A stretch of DNA of 64,000 bases from Micromonosporaceae bacterium (GCA_003543035.1 DPJL01000275.1:1-64000); one strand, 5' to 3'. Positions 8,163 through 16,933 are shown, counted from the first letter of the stretch. Translations and numbers: made by a program. Notes: a model not told the origin generated them from the letters alone.

Positions 8163-9830
8163 ATGTCCACCGGTACCACCAAGATCCCCGTCCTCAGCGA
8201 CGGCGACCGCCAGCGTGCGGCGGACTATCTGAGATCCGGGTTGTGGCACGACAAGCCATTGACGGCCTACCTGGACGAGTTCGCGCAGGCCGATCCCGAT
8301 CGCGTTTTTGTGACCGATGGCGTGCGCTCACTGACTTACGCTCAGCTGCGCTCCGAGGCATACCGCCTGGCGGCAAGCTTTCGCGGCCTGGGCGTCAACA
8401 CCGGCGACAGGGTGGTGGTCCAGCTGCCGAACTGGGCCGAGTTTGTGACCACTTACCTGGCGCTGATCAGGATCGGTGCGGTGCTTGTGCCGATCATGCC
8501 GATCTATCGCCACAACGAGGTTCAGTACCTCATCAACCACAGCGAAGCCATCGCCGTTGTCACGGCGGGCAACTTCCGCAACTTCGACTACCAGCAGATG
8601 TACCGCGACTTGCGCGGCAACTGCCCTTCGCTAAAGGACATCATTGTCGCCCGCGGGGAAGCGTTCCCCGGCAGCACCATCGCTTTTGAGGACCTCGTCC
8701 ATCCAGATAGGACGGAGCTGTGGGAGGGAGAGGAGGCCCCGGCCGATGCGCCGCACGCGATTGTCTACACCTCCGGCACCGAGGCGCGGCCCAAAGGCTG
8801 CTGCCACACCTGGCACACCATCGGGTTCAACGTTCGCGGGCTCTCCCGTGACGTGTTGCGCGTGACCGCCGCCGACGTCATGTTCATGCCCTCTCCGATC
8901 ACCCACAGCACCGGTCTTGTACTGGGTGTGGGCGTACCACTCGCCGCCGGTGCGGCACTGCACCTGATGGACGCTTGGGAGCCAAACGAAGGCGTACGCC
9001 GGATGGTGCAGTACGGCGCCACAATGACAGCCACCGCAACACCCTTCGTACGTATGGCGCTCGACACCTATGACAAGGAGGAGCACGATCTGTCGGCGAT
9101 GCGGGTCTGGCTTTGCGCTGGTGCCCCCATTCCACCCGCACTGGTGGAGGAAGTCTCCGAGCGGCTGCCCGGCTGCCGTCTGCTGCCGGTGTGGGGATGC
9201 TCAGAAGTGATGGCCGGCACCGCATGCAGTCTCGACGATCCCCTCAGCGCCAGTATCAACTCCGACGGGCGTGCCGCACTGTCCGGAGTGGAACTCAAAA
9301 TCGTGACAGTGGAGGGCCGCGAAGCGGCCATCGGTGAAGAAGGCGAAATCTGCTACCGGGGCCCAGGCCGCATGCTGGGTTACTGGGGCGCTCCCGAGCG
9401 CACCGCCGCGGCCATTGACGCTGACGGCTGGTACCACACCTCAGATTTGGCCCGCATGGCCGAAGGCGGCTACATCCGCATCACCGGCCGAATCAAGGAC
9501 ATCATCATCCGCGGCGGCACCAACATCAGCGCCCGCGAGATCGAAGACCATGTCATCACCCATCCAAAAGTGGCCGTGGCGGCGGCGATCGGCGTCCCCG
9601 ACGAAAAGCTTGGTGAACGGATGTGCCTTTTCGTGGTGCCCGCTGGCGACGAAGCGCCGACGCTCGCTGAGCTTTCCGATTACCTCAAGAACGAAAAACA
9701 GATTGCGACACACAAGCTTCCGGAGCGGCTGGCCGTCGTCGACGCGCTTCCCATGACCGCCACCGGCAAGATCCAGAAATTCGAACTGAGGCGTCTTGCC
9801 CTCGAAGCCATTAGGAGCACCACCCCATGA
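8163..9830 (+). CDS. AMP-dependent acyl-CoA ligase (AliA/cyclohexanecarboxylate-CoA ligase-like)
   Basis: A 555-aa ANL-superfamily enzyme that activates a carboxylic acid to its CoA thioester via an acyl-adenylate. Motifs are the P-loop YTSGTEARPKG near residue 201, WGCSEVMAGT, DGWYHTSDLARM, the hinge GRIKDIIIRGGTNIS and the catalytic lysine in TATGKIQKFELRR near 533. The N-terminal half (YLRSGLWHDKPLTAYLDEFA; VQLPNWAEFVTTYLA; VPIMPIYRHNEV) resembles cyclohexanecarboxylate-CoA ligases. ATG 8163 is chosen because GGAGG lies at 8152-8156; the frame opens further upstream. It couples by ATGA to the next gene. It is the likely entry step of the pathway. Confidence 0.87.
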   Translation: MSTGTTKIPVLSDGDRQRAADYLRSGLWHDKPLTAYLDEFAQADPDRVFVTDGVRSLTYAQLRSEAYRLAASFRGLGVNTGDRVVVQLPNWAEFVTTYLALIRIGAVLVPIMPIYRHNEVQYLINHSEAIAVVTAGNFRNFDYQQMYRDLRGNCPSLKDIIVARGEAFPGSTIAFEDLVHPDRTELWEGEEAPADAPHAIVYTSGTEARPKGCCHTWHTIGFNVRGLSRDVLRVTAADVMFMPSPITHSTGLVLGVGVPLAAGAALHLMDAWEPNEGVRRMVQYGATMTATATPFVRMALDTYDKEEHDLSAMRVWLCAGAPIPPALVEEVSERLPGCRLLPVWGCSEVMAGTACSLDDPLSASINSDGRAALSGVELKIVTVEGREAAIGEEGEICYRGPGRMLGYWGAPERTAAAIDADGWYHTSDLARMAEGGYIRITGRIKDIIIRGGTNISAREIEDHVITHPKVAVAAAIGVPDEKLGERMCLFVVPAGDEAPTLAELSDYLKNEKQIATHKLPERLAVVDALPMTATGKIQKFELRRLALEAIRSTTP

Positions 9831-10582
9831 AGATTCTCGAAGGTGCAGAGCCGTTTTCGGTGGCTGGCGGGCCGATCGGAGTCCTTGTCCTGCACGGTTT
9901 CACGAGCTGCCCGCAGTCCATGCGGCCGCAGGCGGAAGCATTTGCCGCGGCTGGCTACACCGTTGAGCTTCCTTTGCTGCCCGGCCATGGCACCACCGTC
10001 GAAGATATGGCGACGACTGGCTTCGCAGACTGGTCGGCCGCCGCAGACGCGGCCTACAAGGATCTCGCCGCAAGGTGCCGCGTCGTTGTCGTCGCCGGGT
10101 TGTCTCTGGGCGGGGCGCTCACGCTTTGGCTCGCCGCTGAGCACCCGGAGATCGCCGGAATCGTTGTCGTCAACCCGTTCGTGGAATCCGATGACTTCGC
10201 CGAGCTGGCTGCGACAGCCAAAACGCTGCTAGAATCCGGCACGGAATTCCTTCCAGGGGTGGGTGGCGACATTGCAGACCCTGACGTGAAAGAGCTGGCT
10301 TATGCCTCGATGCCTAACCGGTGCATCGTCTCGCTGATCGAAGCCACGGCGGCAAACAAGCAACGGCTCGCGGACATCACCGTGCCGACGCTGATCCTGC
10401 ACAGCACGCAGGACCACGTCATACCATCTAGCTCGGTGAATCTCCTGATGGAGAAGCTAGGCGGGCCAAAGGAAATCGTTGAGCTAGAGCGTGGCTTCCA
10501 CGTCGCCACCATCGATCTCGACAAAGATCTCATCAACCAGCGGGCGCTCGCGTTCGCCGCACAGGTAACCGCAGGCCGATGA
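9827..10582 (+). CDS. alpha/beta hydrolase, carboxylesterase/monoacylglycerol-lipase type
   Basis: A 251-aa single-domain alpha/beta hydrolase. LVLHGFTSCPQSM forms the oxyanion region. The nucleophile is in AGLSLGGALTLWLA, the acid in LHSTQDHVIPS, and the histidine in ERGFHVATIDLDKD. The HVATIDLDKD ending is typical of Est30/bacterial carboxylesterases that release medium-chain acyl groups. It overlaps the ligase by ATGA upstream and the next hydrolase by ATGA downstream, so it is co-translated with the ligase. It could free the acid substrate from an ester before CoA activation (inference). Confidence 0.85.
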   Translation: MKILEGAEPFSVAGGPIGVLVLHGFTSCPQSMRPQAEAFAAAGYTVELPLLPGHGTTVEDMATTGFADWSAAADAAYKDLAARCRVVVVAGLSLGGALTLWLAAEHPEIAGIVVVNPFVESDDFAELAATAKTLLESGTEFLPGVGGDIADPDVKELAYASMPNRCIVSLIEATAANKQRLADITVPTLILHSTQDHVIPSSSVNLLMEKLGGPKEIVELERGFHVATIDLDKDLINQRALAFAAQVTAGR

Positions 10583-11502
10583 GCACCGTCGGCGCCGAAG
10601 CACTTCGTGACGCGGAATCCCGGCTCTATGCACACTATGGGCTGGCACCGCGAGCACACCACGTCGATCTGCCCGGGGTAACTGTCCGGGTGCTCGAGTT
10701 CGGCGCCGACACCGCCCCGCCCATGCTTCTGTTGCATGGCATCGGCTCCATCACGGCACTTGCCGCACCACTCATCGCTGAACTCGCGCGAGACCGCCGG
10801 ATCCTGGCGATTGACTGGCCCGGCCATGGCAAGTCCGGGAGGTTCCGGCTAACCCCTGACCTGCCTATCCGCGAACACGCGATCGGAGTCATCGGGGCTG
10901 TCATGGACCACTTCAGCCTGCCCAGGGCAGACGTGGTGGGCCATTCGATGGGTGCCCAGTTCAGCCTCTACTTCGCCCTCGGCATGCCACACCGCGTTCG
11001 CCGGCTCGTCTTGCTCGGTGCACCCGGCGCCGCGTTCGCTGAAGTGACACCCGCTCCCATCATGCGCGTCATGTCTATTCCCATCCTGGGAAGAGCCCTG
11101 CTCGCAGCTCCTATTCCGAGGAACCTGTTCCGGCGCAGCAACGAAGGCATGCTCGGCAAAGACATTTTTGAGGGGTACCCGGCAGAGCTGCTCGAAGTCG
11201 GATACCTCGCCGGGCGCCGCCCGGGCTTCCCAGCGAGCTTATCGAGCTTCTTCCATTCGCTGATAACCCCGGCGGGGGTCCGCCCGGGGGTTCCCGTGTC
11301 CAGAACAGAACTATCCACATTGGAGGCACCTACTCTTCTGATCTGGGGTGACCGCGACCTTTTCCTGACGCCGCAGCAAGCGCAGCCGTCGATCGCCGCG
11401 ATACCCAACGCGACGCTGGAACTCGTTGCTGGCGCAGGGCACGCACCATGGCTCAATGAGCCGCAGCAGTGCGCTGACGCCATAGCGAAGTTCCTGGCGT
11501 GA
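10579..11502 (+). CDS. alpha/beta hydrolase
   Basis: A 307-aa alpha/beta hydrolase with LLHGIGSITALAAPL (oxyanion hole), the nucleophile elbow VGHSMGAQFSLYFA, the acid in LIWGDRDLFLTPQQA and the histidine in AGAGHAPWLNEPQQCA. A lid insertion lies between residues of about 160 and 235. The layout resembles C-C bond hydrolases of the MhpC/HsaD type as well as generic esterases, and sequence alone does not separate them. It ends the plus-strand run 8163-11502 and is followed by a hairpin terminator at 11509. Confidence 0.83.
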   Translation: MSTVGAEALRDAESRLYAHYGLAPRAHHVDLPGVTVRVLEFGADTAPPMLLLHGIGSITALAAPLIAELARDRRILAIDWPGHGKSGRFRLTPDLPIREHAIGVIGAVMDHFSLPRADVVGHSMGAQFSLYFALGMPHRVRRLVLLGAPGAAFAEVTPAPIMRVMSIPILGRALLAAPIPRNLFRRSNEGMLGKDIFEGYPAELLEVGYLAGRRPGFPASLSSFFHSLITPAGVRPGVPVSRTELSTLEAPTLLIWGDRDLFLTPQQAQPSIAAIPNATLELVAGAGHAPWLNEPQQCADAIAKFLA

Positions 11503-11508
11503 CCGTCT

Positions 11509-11548
11509 CCCGCTGACGCCAGCGGCTCCTCCGCCCGTCAGCGGGTTT
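11509..11548 (+). terminator. hairpin terminator after hydrolase
   Basis: A perfect 10-bp stem, CCCGCTGACG (11509-11518) with CGTCAGCGGG (11536-11545), has a 17-base loop and ends in TTT. It begins 6 bases after the stop codon and separates the ligase-hydrolase unit from the secreted lipase. Confidence 0.6.
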
Positions 11549-11550
11549 CC

Positions 11551-11570
11551 ACACGAGTGCCCACTCGTGT
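11551..11570. promoter_or_regulatory. perfect 20-bp palindrome upstream of secreted lipase
   Basis: ACACGAGTGCCCACTCGTGT has two 9-bp arms around a CC centre. It sits between the hairpin terminator and the lipase Shine-Dalgarno. It has the size and symmetry of a dimeric-regulator operator and differs completely from the CTAG sites, so the lipase may have its own control. Confidence 0.5.
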
Positions 11571-11606
11571 GTTCCGTCCCCGCGTAAAGAGCCTTAGGAG
11601 GGCATC

Positions 11607-12515
11607 TTGCGCATCCTCATGCGGATTTCCGCCGCGGCCATCACGCTCCTGGCCGCGATCACCATCCCCGCAACCCCAAGCGCCGCTTGGGGTTCCTATC
11701 CGGTCAACTGGGACACCGTGTCAGCCATCGCTACTGGCGCGCTGTTCGACGTGTCCCCGCCGGGAGCGAACCGATGGTTCTGCCACCCGAGCTCCACGCA
11801 TCCCTACCCAGTGGTGTTAGTGCACGGTCTGCTCGCCAACCAGAACATCACCTGGCAGGCGCTGGCACCTACCCTCGCCAATGAGGGTTACTGCGTCTAC
11901 ACCTTCACCTACGGCAAGACTTGGTACAGCGGCAATTCTGGTGGCATCGACGACATGCGTGAGTCAGCCAGTCAGCTCGCCAGCTTCATCAATGTGGTCC
12001 GTTCCTGGACCGGGGCCTCCAAAGTGGACCTCGTCGGCCACTCGGAGGGCGCGAACCTGTCCCGGTTGTACATCAAGGAAAACAGCGGGCTGAACAAAGT
12101 CCACACCCACGTGTCGCTTGCGGGAGTGAACATGGGGCCACCAACGGCGAGCGGCATCATTACCGTTGCCGAGCAGATTCCAGGGGCGTTGGACCTTCTC
12201 GGCGGAGTCTGCCCTGCGTGCGGTCAGCTCACCGATCAGGCCTGGTTCGACGCGCTGAACAACCCTGCCACCTATCCGGCGATCAACTACACCGCGATCG
12301 TCACCGCGAACGACGAAGCGGTCACGCCGGTATCCCTGGGATATCTGCCGGCCGCCGGGAACGTCTCAAACCTGACGATCCAAGCGGTCTGCCCCGCTGA
12401 CGAGGTCGGCCACCTTGGCCTGCCGTATGACCGGACCGGCGTGGCAATGGCCCTCAACGCACTGGATCCAGCGCACCCGAGGGCCGTGCCATGCGATCGA
12501 GGGTTCCCGCTGTAG
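11607..12515 (+). CDS. secreted triacylglycerol lipase/esterase (alpha/beta hydrolase)
   Basis: A 302-aa exported lipase. The N terminus is a Sec signal (MRILMRISAAAITLLAAI, cleavage around TPSAA-WG, residues 26-28). The mature part has PVVLVHGLLANQNITW (oxyanion HG), the nucleophile in VGHSEGANLSRLYI, an acid in ANDEAVTP and a histidine in DEVGHLGLPYDR. Cysteine pairs fit an extracellular fold. The start is TTG at 11607, because AGGAGGG (11596-11602) lies 4 bases before it while the next ATG (11619) is too far. It probably hydrolyses an ester or lipid outside the cell to release the acid used by the locus (inference). Confidence 0.88.
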   Translation: MRILMRISAAAITLLAAITIPATPSAAWGSYPVNWDTVSAIATGALFDVSPPGANRWFCHPSSTHPYPVVLVHGLLANQNITWQALAPTLANEGYCVYTFTYGKTWYSGNSGGIDDMRESASQLASFINVVRSWTGASKVDLVGHSEGANLSRLYIKENSGLNKVHTHVSLAGVNMGPPTASGIITVAEQIPGALDLLGGVCPACGQLTDQAWFDALNNPATYPAINYTAIVTANDEAVTPVSLGYLPAAGNVSNLTIQAVCPADEVGHLGLPYDRTGVAMALNALDPAHPRAVPCDRGFPL

Positions 12516-12547
12516 GCGTGTGACAGTTCCTACAATGCGGCGAGATT

Positions 12548-12584
12548 GTCTAGTGCTAGAGGTTATGATTCTCTAGCACTAGAC
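12548..12584. promoter_or_regulatory. inverted-repeat operator with embedded -10 box (site C) before the mutase
   Basis: GTCTAGTGCTAGAG (12548-12561) and its exact complement CTCTAGCACTAGAC (12571-12584) flank GTTATGATT, which contains the -10-like TATGAT (12564-12569). Each 14-bp arm is itself a near-palindrome of CTAG-TG-CTAG type. A run CTTTTT follows the second arm, so it could also terminate lipase transcripts. The embedded -10, and related sites at 7033, 8085 and 15718, favour an operator. Confidence 0.65.
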
Positions 12585-12610
12585 CTTTTTGCGGGTACCG
12601 GGGAGAAGCC

Positions 12611-15600
12611 ATGTATGTCGCCAAGCACCCTGTCCGGATGGTGACGGCAGCCTCGCTGTTCGACGGCCACGATGCCGCTATCAACATCATGCGCCGGGTG
12701 CTGCAATCGCAGGGTGTGGAAGTGATTCACCTCGGGCACAACCGGTCCGTCGCCGAGGTCGTGCGGGTGGCCGTCCAGGAGGACGTTCAGGGCGTCGCGA
12801 TCAGCTCCTACCAGGGCGGGCATATGGAGTACTTCACCTACCTGGTGGAACTGCTCGCGGAGCACGATGCGGGGCACATCAAGGTCTATGGCGGTGGTGG
12901 CGGCGTTATCGTCGCGGAAGAGATCGAGGAGCTACATCGGCGCGGAGTGGCGCGCATCTTCTCTCCGGAGGACGGCCAGCGGCTTGGCCTCGCCGGCATG
13001 ATCAACGCGATGGTGCGCGAGTGCGACATCGATCTCAGCCGGATCCCCTCGGAATCCCTGGCGCGCAGGCTAACCCGCATCGAACTCGGCCAGGCCGAGA
13101 CACCGTGCCTGGCCGCCGACCGCCCTGTCCCGGTGCTGGGGATCACCGGGACAGGGGGCTCCGGCAAGTCTTCACTCACCGACGAGCTGGTAAGGCGGCT
13201 ACGGCTGGACCAGGATGACAAGCTGCGGATCGCGATCCTTGCGGTTGACCCCAGTCGCAGCCGCGGCGGTGGAGCGCTGCTCGGCGACCGGATCCGGATG
13301 AACGGCATCGGTTCCGATCGGGTCTTCTTCCGGTCCTTGTCGACGCGCGGATCTCGTGAATTGCCGCTGCATCTGCACGAGATGATCGGCGCCTGTAAGG
13401 CTGACGGCTTCGACTTGGTCATCGTCGAGACACCGGGGATGGGTCAGGGCGACACTGCGATCACCGACTTCGCTGACGTATCGCTCTACGTCATGACGCC
13501 CGAGTTCGGCGCCGCCTCACAGCTGGAAAAGATCGACATGCTGGATCACGCGGATGTCGTTGCCATCAACAAGTTCGAGCGTCATGGCGGCGAGGATGCG
13601 CTACGGGATGTCTGCCGCCAGCTGATCCGAAACCGTGGAGCATTCGGCACACCGCCAGAACAGATGCCGGTTTACGGGACCATTGCTTCCCGCTTTAACG
13701 ATGACGGAGTTGACGCGCTATATCACGGTCTCAAGGATCTGCTTGCTGCCAAAGGACTCCCGCCGCAACCGGGCCGGATCCCAGTTCCCGGGGGCAAAAC
13801 CTCAACCCGGGCGGCAGCGATCATCCCGGCACAGCGAGTCCGCTACCTGGCCGACATCGCTGCAACTGTGTCGGACTACCACGCACGAACCGAAAAGCTC
13901 GTCAGCCTGGTTCGCCGCCGTCAGCAGCTGGCAGCGGTTCGCGAGCTCCTTCCACCGGACAACCGCGAGCCAGTCGACCGGCTCCACAAAGGAATATGCG
14001 AGCAACTCGGCGACGACGCTACTGGCCTCGACGGCTGGGAGCAGACCGCGCAAGCTTATGCCGCACAGGACTTGCAAGTAGCAGGCCGCACCTTGCCGCT
14101 GACGCGCACGAGTCTGTCGGGGAGCCAGATCCGCCGCGTCGCTCTGCCGCGAGGCGAGGAGCACGGTGCACTCATGCGGTATCTCCGATCTGAGAACCTG
14201 CCGGGCTCATTTCCTTTCACCGCAGGGGTTTTCGCCTTCAAGCGTGAGGACGAGGACCCGACCCGGATGTTCGCTGGTGAGGGTGACCCGGCCAGAACCA
14301 ACCGCCGGTTCAAGCTTTTGTCAGCGCATGGCGCGGCGACCCGGCTCTCGACCGCCTTCGACTCAGTGACCCTCTACGGTCACGATCCCGCATTGCGCCC
14401 GGACATCTACGGCAAGATCGGCACTTCTGGAGTATCCATCGCCACCCTGGCGGACATGAAGGATCTCTTCGACGGCTTCGACCTCGCGGCGCCGTCAACT
14501 TCAGTCTCGATGACCATCAACGGCCCAGCGCCCACGATCCTTGCCTTCTTCCTCAATGCTGCGCTCGACCAGGCAGCGCCCGAGCGCAGAACGGAGGTTC
14601 TTGAATCGATCCGGGGCACGGTGCAGGCCGACATCCTCAAAGAAGACCAGGGCCAGAACACCTGCATCTTCTCCACCGAGTTTTCGCTGCGAATGATGGC
14701 TGACGTTCAGGAGTGGTTTATCCAGAACAACGTCCGCAACTTTTACTCGGTGTCAATTTCCGGCTATCACATCGCTGAAGCAGGCGCGAACCCCATCAGC
14801 CAGCTCGCCTTCACGCTTGCCAACGGTTTCACCTACGTCGAGGCGTACCTGGCGCGCGGGATGTACATCGACGACTTCGCACCCAACCTGTCGTTCTTCT
14901 TCTCCAACGGGATGGACCCTGAATACACGGTCCTTGGCAGGGTCGCGCGCCGGATCTGGGCGATCGCCATGCGGGAACGCTATGGCGCCAACGAACGCTC
15001 ACAGAAGCTGAAATACCACGTGCAGACGTCTGGGCGGTCGCTGCACGCACAGGAGATGAACTTCAACGACATCCGCACGACCTTGCAAGCGCTCACGGCG
15101 ATCTACGACAACTGCAACAGCTTGCACACCAACGCCTATGACGAGGCGGTGACCACGCCGACCGCCGAGTCGGTCCGCCGCGCGATAGCGATTCAGCTCA
15201 TCATCAACCGCGAATGGGGCCTGGCTATCAACGAGAACCCGCTTCAGGGTTCGTACATTGTGGACGAGCTGACCGATCTGGTGGAGCAGGCGGTATTGGC
15301 TGAGTTTGAGCGGATCAGCAACCGGGGCGGTGTCCTCGGTGCGATGGAGACCGGCTACCAGCGTGGCCGGATCCAGGACGAATCGATGCTTTACGAGCAG
15401 CGCAAACACGACGGCACGTTGCCGATCATCGGTGTCAACACCTTCCGTGCTCCGGCCGCTGAACCAGTCGCAGCACTGGCCGAGCTCGCTCGCGGCACCG
15501 AAGACGAACGCCAAAGCCAGCTTGGCCGCCTCGAGCGATTTCACAACCAGAACGCCCCGGAAGCCGAGGCTGCGCTACGCCGCCTTCGGGGCGCTGCCGC

Positions 15601-15712
15601 CACCGACACCAACCTCTTCGCAGTCCTGATGGACGTGGCTCGGGTGTGCTCGCTTGAGCAGATCACGCAAACCCTCTTTGAAGCTGGTGGACAGTACCGC
15701 CGCAGCATGTAA
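12611..15712 (+). CDS. icmF: fused B12-dependent acyl-CoA mutase (IcmF-type isobutyryl-CoA mutase)
   Basis: A 1033-aa fusion. Residues about 10-140 are the cobalamin-binding domain (FDGHDAAINIMRRVLQSQG, the lower-ligand His in DGHDAA; GVAISSYQGGH). Residues about 170-430 are the MeaI-type GTPase chaperone (GTGGSGKSSLTDEL near 178, VDPSRSRGG). Residues about 480-1033 are the mutase barrel (RNFYSVSISGYHIAEAGANP, HVQTSGRSLHAQ, ENPLQGSYIVDEL). This B12-G-mutase order is diagnostic of IcmF, which interconverts isobutyryl- and n-butyryl-CoA and in some members pivalyl/isovaleryl-CoA. ATG 12611 follows GGGGAGAAGCC. The B12 motif has DGHDAA where methylmalonyl mutases have DxHxxG. It lies inside the ring-degradation locus behind operator C. 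Confidence 0.93.
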   Translation: MYVAKHPVRMVTAASLFDGHDAAINIMRRVLQSQGVEVIHLGHNRSVAEVVRVAVQEDVQGVAISSYQGGHMEYFTYLVELLAEHDAGHIKVYGGGGGVIVAEEIEELHRRGVARIFSPEDGQRLGLAGMINAMVRECDIDLSRIPSESLARRLTRIELGQAETPCLAADRPVPVLGITGTGGSGKSSLTDELVRRLRLDQDDKLRIAILAVDPSRSRGGGALLGDRIRMNGIGSDRVFFRSLSTRGSRELPLHLHEMIGACKADGFDLVIVETPGMGQGDTAITDFADVSLYVMTPEFGAASQLEKIDMLDHADVVAINKFERHGGEDALRDVCRQLIRNRGAFGTPPEQMPVYGTIASRFNDDGVDALYHGLKDLLAAKGLPPQPGRIPVPGGKTSTRAAAIIPAQRVRYLADIAATVSDYHARTEKLVSLVRRRQQLAAVRELLPPDNREPVDRLHKGICEQLGDDATGLDGWEQTAQAYAAQDLQVAGRTLPLTRTSLSGSQIRRVALPRGEEHGALMRYLRSENLPGSFPFTAGVFAFKREDEDPTRMFAGEGDPARTNRRFKLLSAHGAATRLSTAFDSVTLYGHDPALRPDIYGKIGTSGVSIATLADMKDLFDGFDLAAPSTSVSMTINGPAPTILAFFLNAALDQAAPERRTEVLESIRGTVQADILKEDQGQNTCIFSTEFSLRMMADVQEWFIQNNVRNFYSVSISGYHIAEAGANPISQLAFTLANGFTYVEAYLARGMYIDDFAPNLSFFFSNGMDPEYTVLGRVARRIWAIAMRERYGANERSQKLKYHVQTSGRSLHAQEMNFNDIRTTLQALTAIYDNCNSLHTNAYDEAVTTPTAESVRRAIAIQLIINREWGLAINENPLQGSYIVDELTDLVEQAVLAEFERISNRGGVLGAMETGYQRGRIQDESMLYEQRKHDGTLPIIGVNTFRAPAAEPVAALAELARGTEDERQSQLGRLERFHNQNAPEAEAALRRLRGAAATDTNLFAVLMDVARVCSLEQITQTLFEAGGQYRRSM

Positions 15713-15717
15713 GATTA

Positions 15718-15732
15718 GTCTAGCATTAGAGT
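15718..15732 (+). promoter_or_regulatory. CTAG operator/-10 element (site D) before acyl-CoA dehydrogenase
   Basis: GTCTAGCATTAGAG (15718-15731) closely matches one arm of site C. TAGAGT (15727-15732) followed by ATTGAGC resembles the TAGACT-ATTGGAG arrangement at site A. It lies 6 bases after the mutase stop and about 35 bases before the dehydrogenase start, so the downstream genes can be transcribed separately from the mutase. Confidence 0.55.
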
Positions 15733-15766
15733 ATTGAGCGTTCGAATATTCCGCACAGGAGTGATC

Positions 15767-16933
15767 GTGGAGTTCAGCGAAAACGAGGACCACCGGCTCA
15801 TCCGGGAGGCGATCCGTGAGATCTGCGTCCGGTTCCCCGATGAGTACTGGGCGCGGCTGGAGCAGAGCCACACGTTCCCGTGGGAGTTCTACGACGCTCT
15901 TGCCAAAGGCGGCTGGGTCGGTATTGCCATTCCGGCTGAGCTCGGCGGAGCCGGTTGCGGGATCACGGAAGCGTCGATCATCCTCGAGGAGGTCGCCGCC
16001 TCCGGTGCCTGTATGAACGGTGCCAGCGCCATCCACCTGTCGATCTTCGGAATGCATCCGGTGGTTAAGCACGGATCAGAAGAGCTCAAACAGCGCTACC
16101 TTCCTCGCATCGCGACCGGCGACTTGCACGTGGCTTTTGGCGTTACTGAGCCTGACGCGGGGCTCGATACGACTGCCATCCGGACCCGTGCGGTGCGTTC
16201 CGGCGACGGCTACTACATCACCGGCCGCAAGGTCTGGACCTCCAAAGCCCTTGAGTCCGAGCGGGTTCTGCTGCTTACCCGAACCACGCCGGTCGAGCAG
16301 TGCGCCAAACGGACCGACGGCATGACACTTTTTGTTGCCAGTCTCAAGGACCCAGCTGTTGGCATCCGGCCGATCCCGAAGCTAGGCCGCAATGCAGTGG
16401 CCTCCTGCGAGGTCACCTACGACAGTCTGTTCGTCCACGAAAGCGACAGAGTGGGGGAGGAGGGCAAAGGGTTCAGCTATCTGCTTGATGGCCTGAACGC
16501 CGAACGTGTCCTCGTGGCCTCCGAGGCACTAGGCACCGGAAGGGCAGCCCTGCGCCGGGCGGTCAACTACGCCAAGGAACGGCACGTCTTCGGCCGCCCC
16601 ATCGGGAAGAACCAGGGTGTGTCCTTTCCGCTTGCTGAAGCCCATGCGCGGCTTGCCGCGGCCGAACTCGCCATCCGGCACGCCTCATGGCGCATTGACA
16701 ACAACCTGCCCTGCGGCGAGCAGGCCAACCTCGCGAAGTATCTCGCCGCGGATGCCGGATTCCAGGCCGCCGACGCGGCTCTGCAAACCCATGGCGGCTT
16801 CGGTTACGCCAATGAGTATCACGTCGAACGCTATTGGCGAGAAGCGCGGCTGCTGAAGATCGCCCCCATTCCACAGGAAATGGTGCTCAACTACTTGGCT
16901 GAGCACGTTCTAACCCTGCCGCGCTCCTACTGA
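15767..16933 (+). CDS. acyl-CoA dehydrogenase
   Basis: A 388-aa acyl-CoA dehydrogenase: ENEDHRLIREAIREICVRFPDEYW at the N terminus, FGVTEPDAGLDTTAIRTRAV (middle-domain substrate motif) near residue 124, RHVFGRPIGKNQGVSFPLAE near 275, and HGGFGYANEYHVERYWREAR near 340, where the final Glu position lies. GTG 15767 is preferred, with AGGAG 5 bases upstream; GTG 15761 would leave no spacing. It heads the unit dehydrogenase-CoA transferase-hydratase. The FVTEPDAGLDTT pattern is common in dehydrogenases for branched or ring acyl-CoAs, but the substrate is unproven. Confidence 0.88.
   Translation: MEFSENEDHRLIREAIREICVRFPDEYWARLEQSHTFPWEFYDALAKGGWVGIAIPAELGGAGCGITEASIILEEVAASGACMNGASAIHLSIFGMHPVVKHGSEELKQRYLPRIATGDLHVAFGVTEPDAGLDTTAIRTRAVRSGDGYYITGRKVWTSKALESERVLLLTRTTPVEQCAKRTDGMTLFVASLKDPAVGIRPIPKLGRNAVASCEVTYDSLFVHESDRVGEEGKGFSYLLDGLNAERVLVASEALGTGRAALRRAVNYAKERHVFGRPIGKNQGVSFPLAEAHARLAAAELAIRHASWRIDNNLPCGEQANLAKYLAADAGFQAADAALQTHGGFGYANEYHVERYWREARLLKIAPIPQEMVLNYLAEHVLTLPRSY

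Noticed and set aside
12516..12610. Cobalamin riboswitch before the B12 mutase
   Set aside because: Only 95 bases are available and they contain a CTAG inverted repeat, with none of the B12-box sequence.
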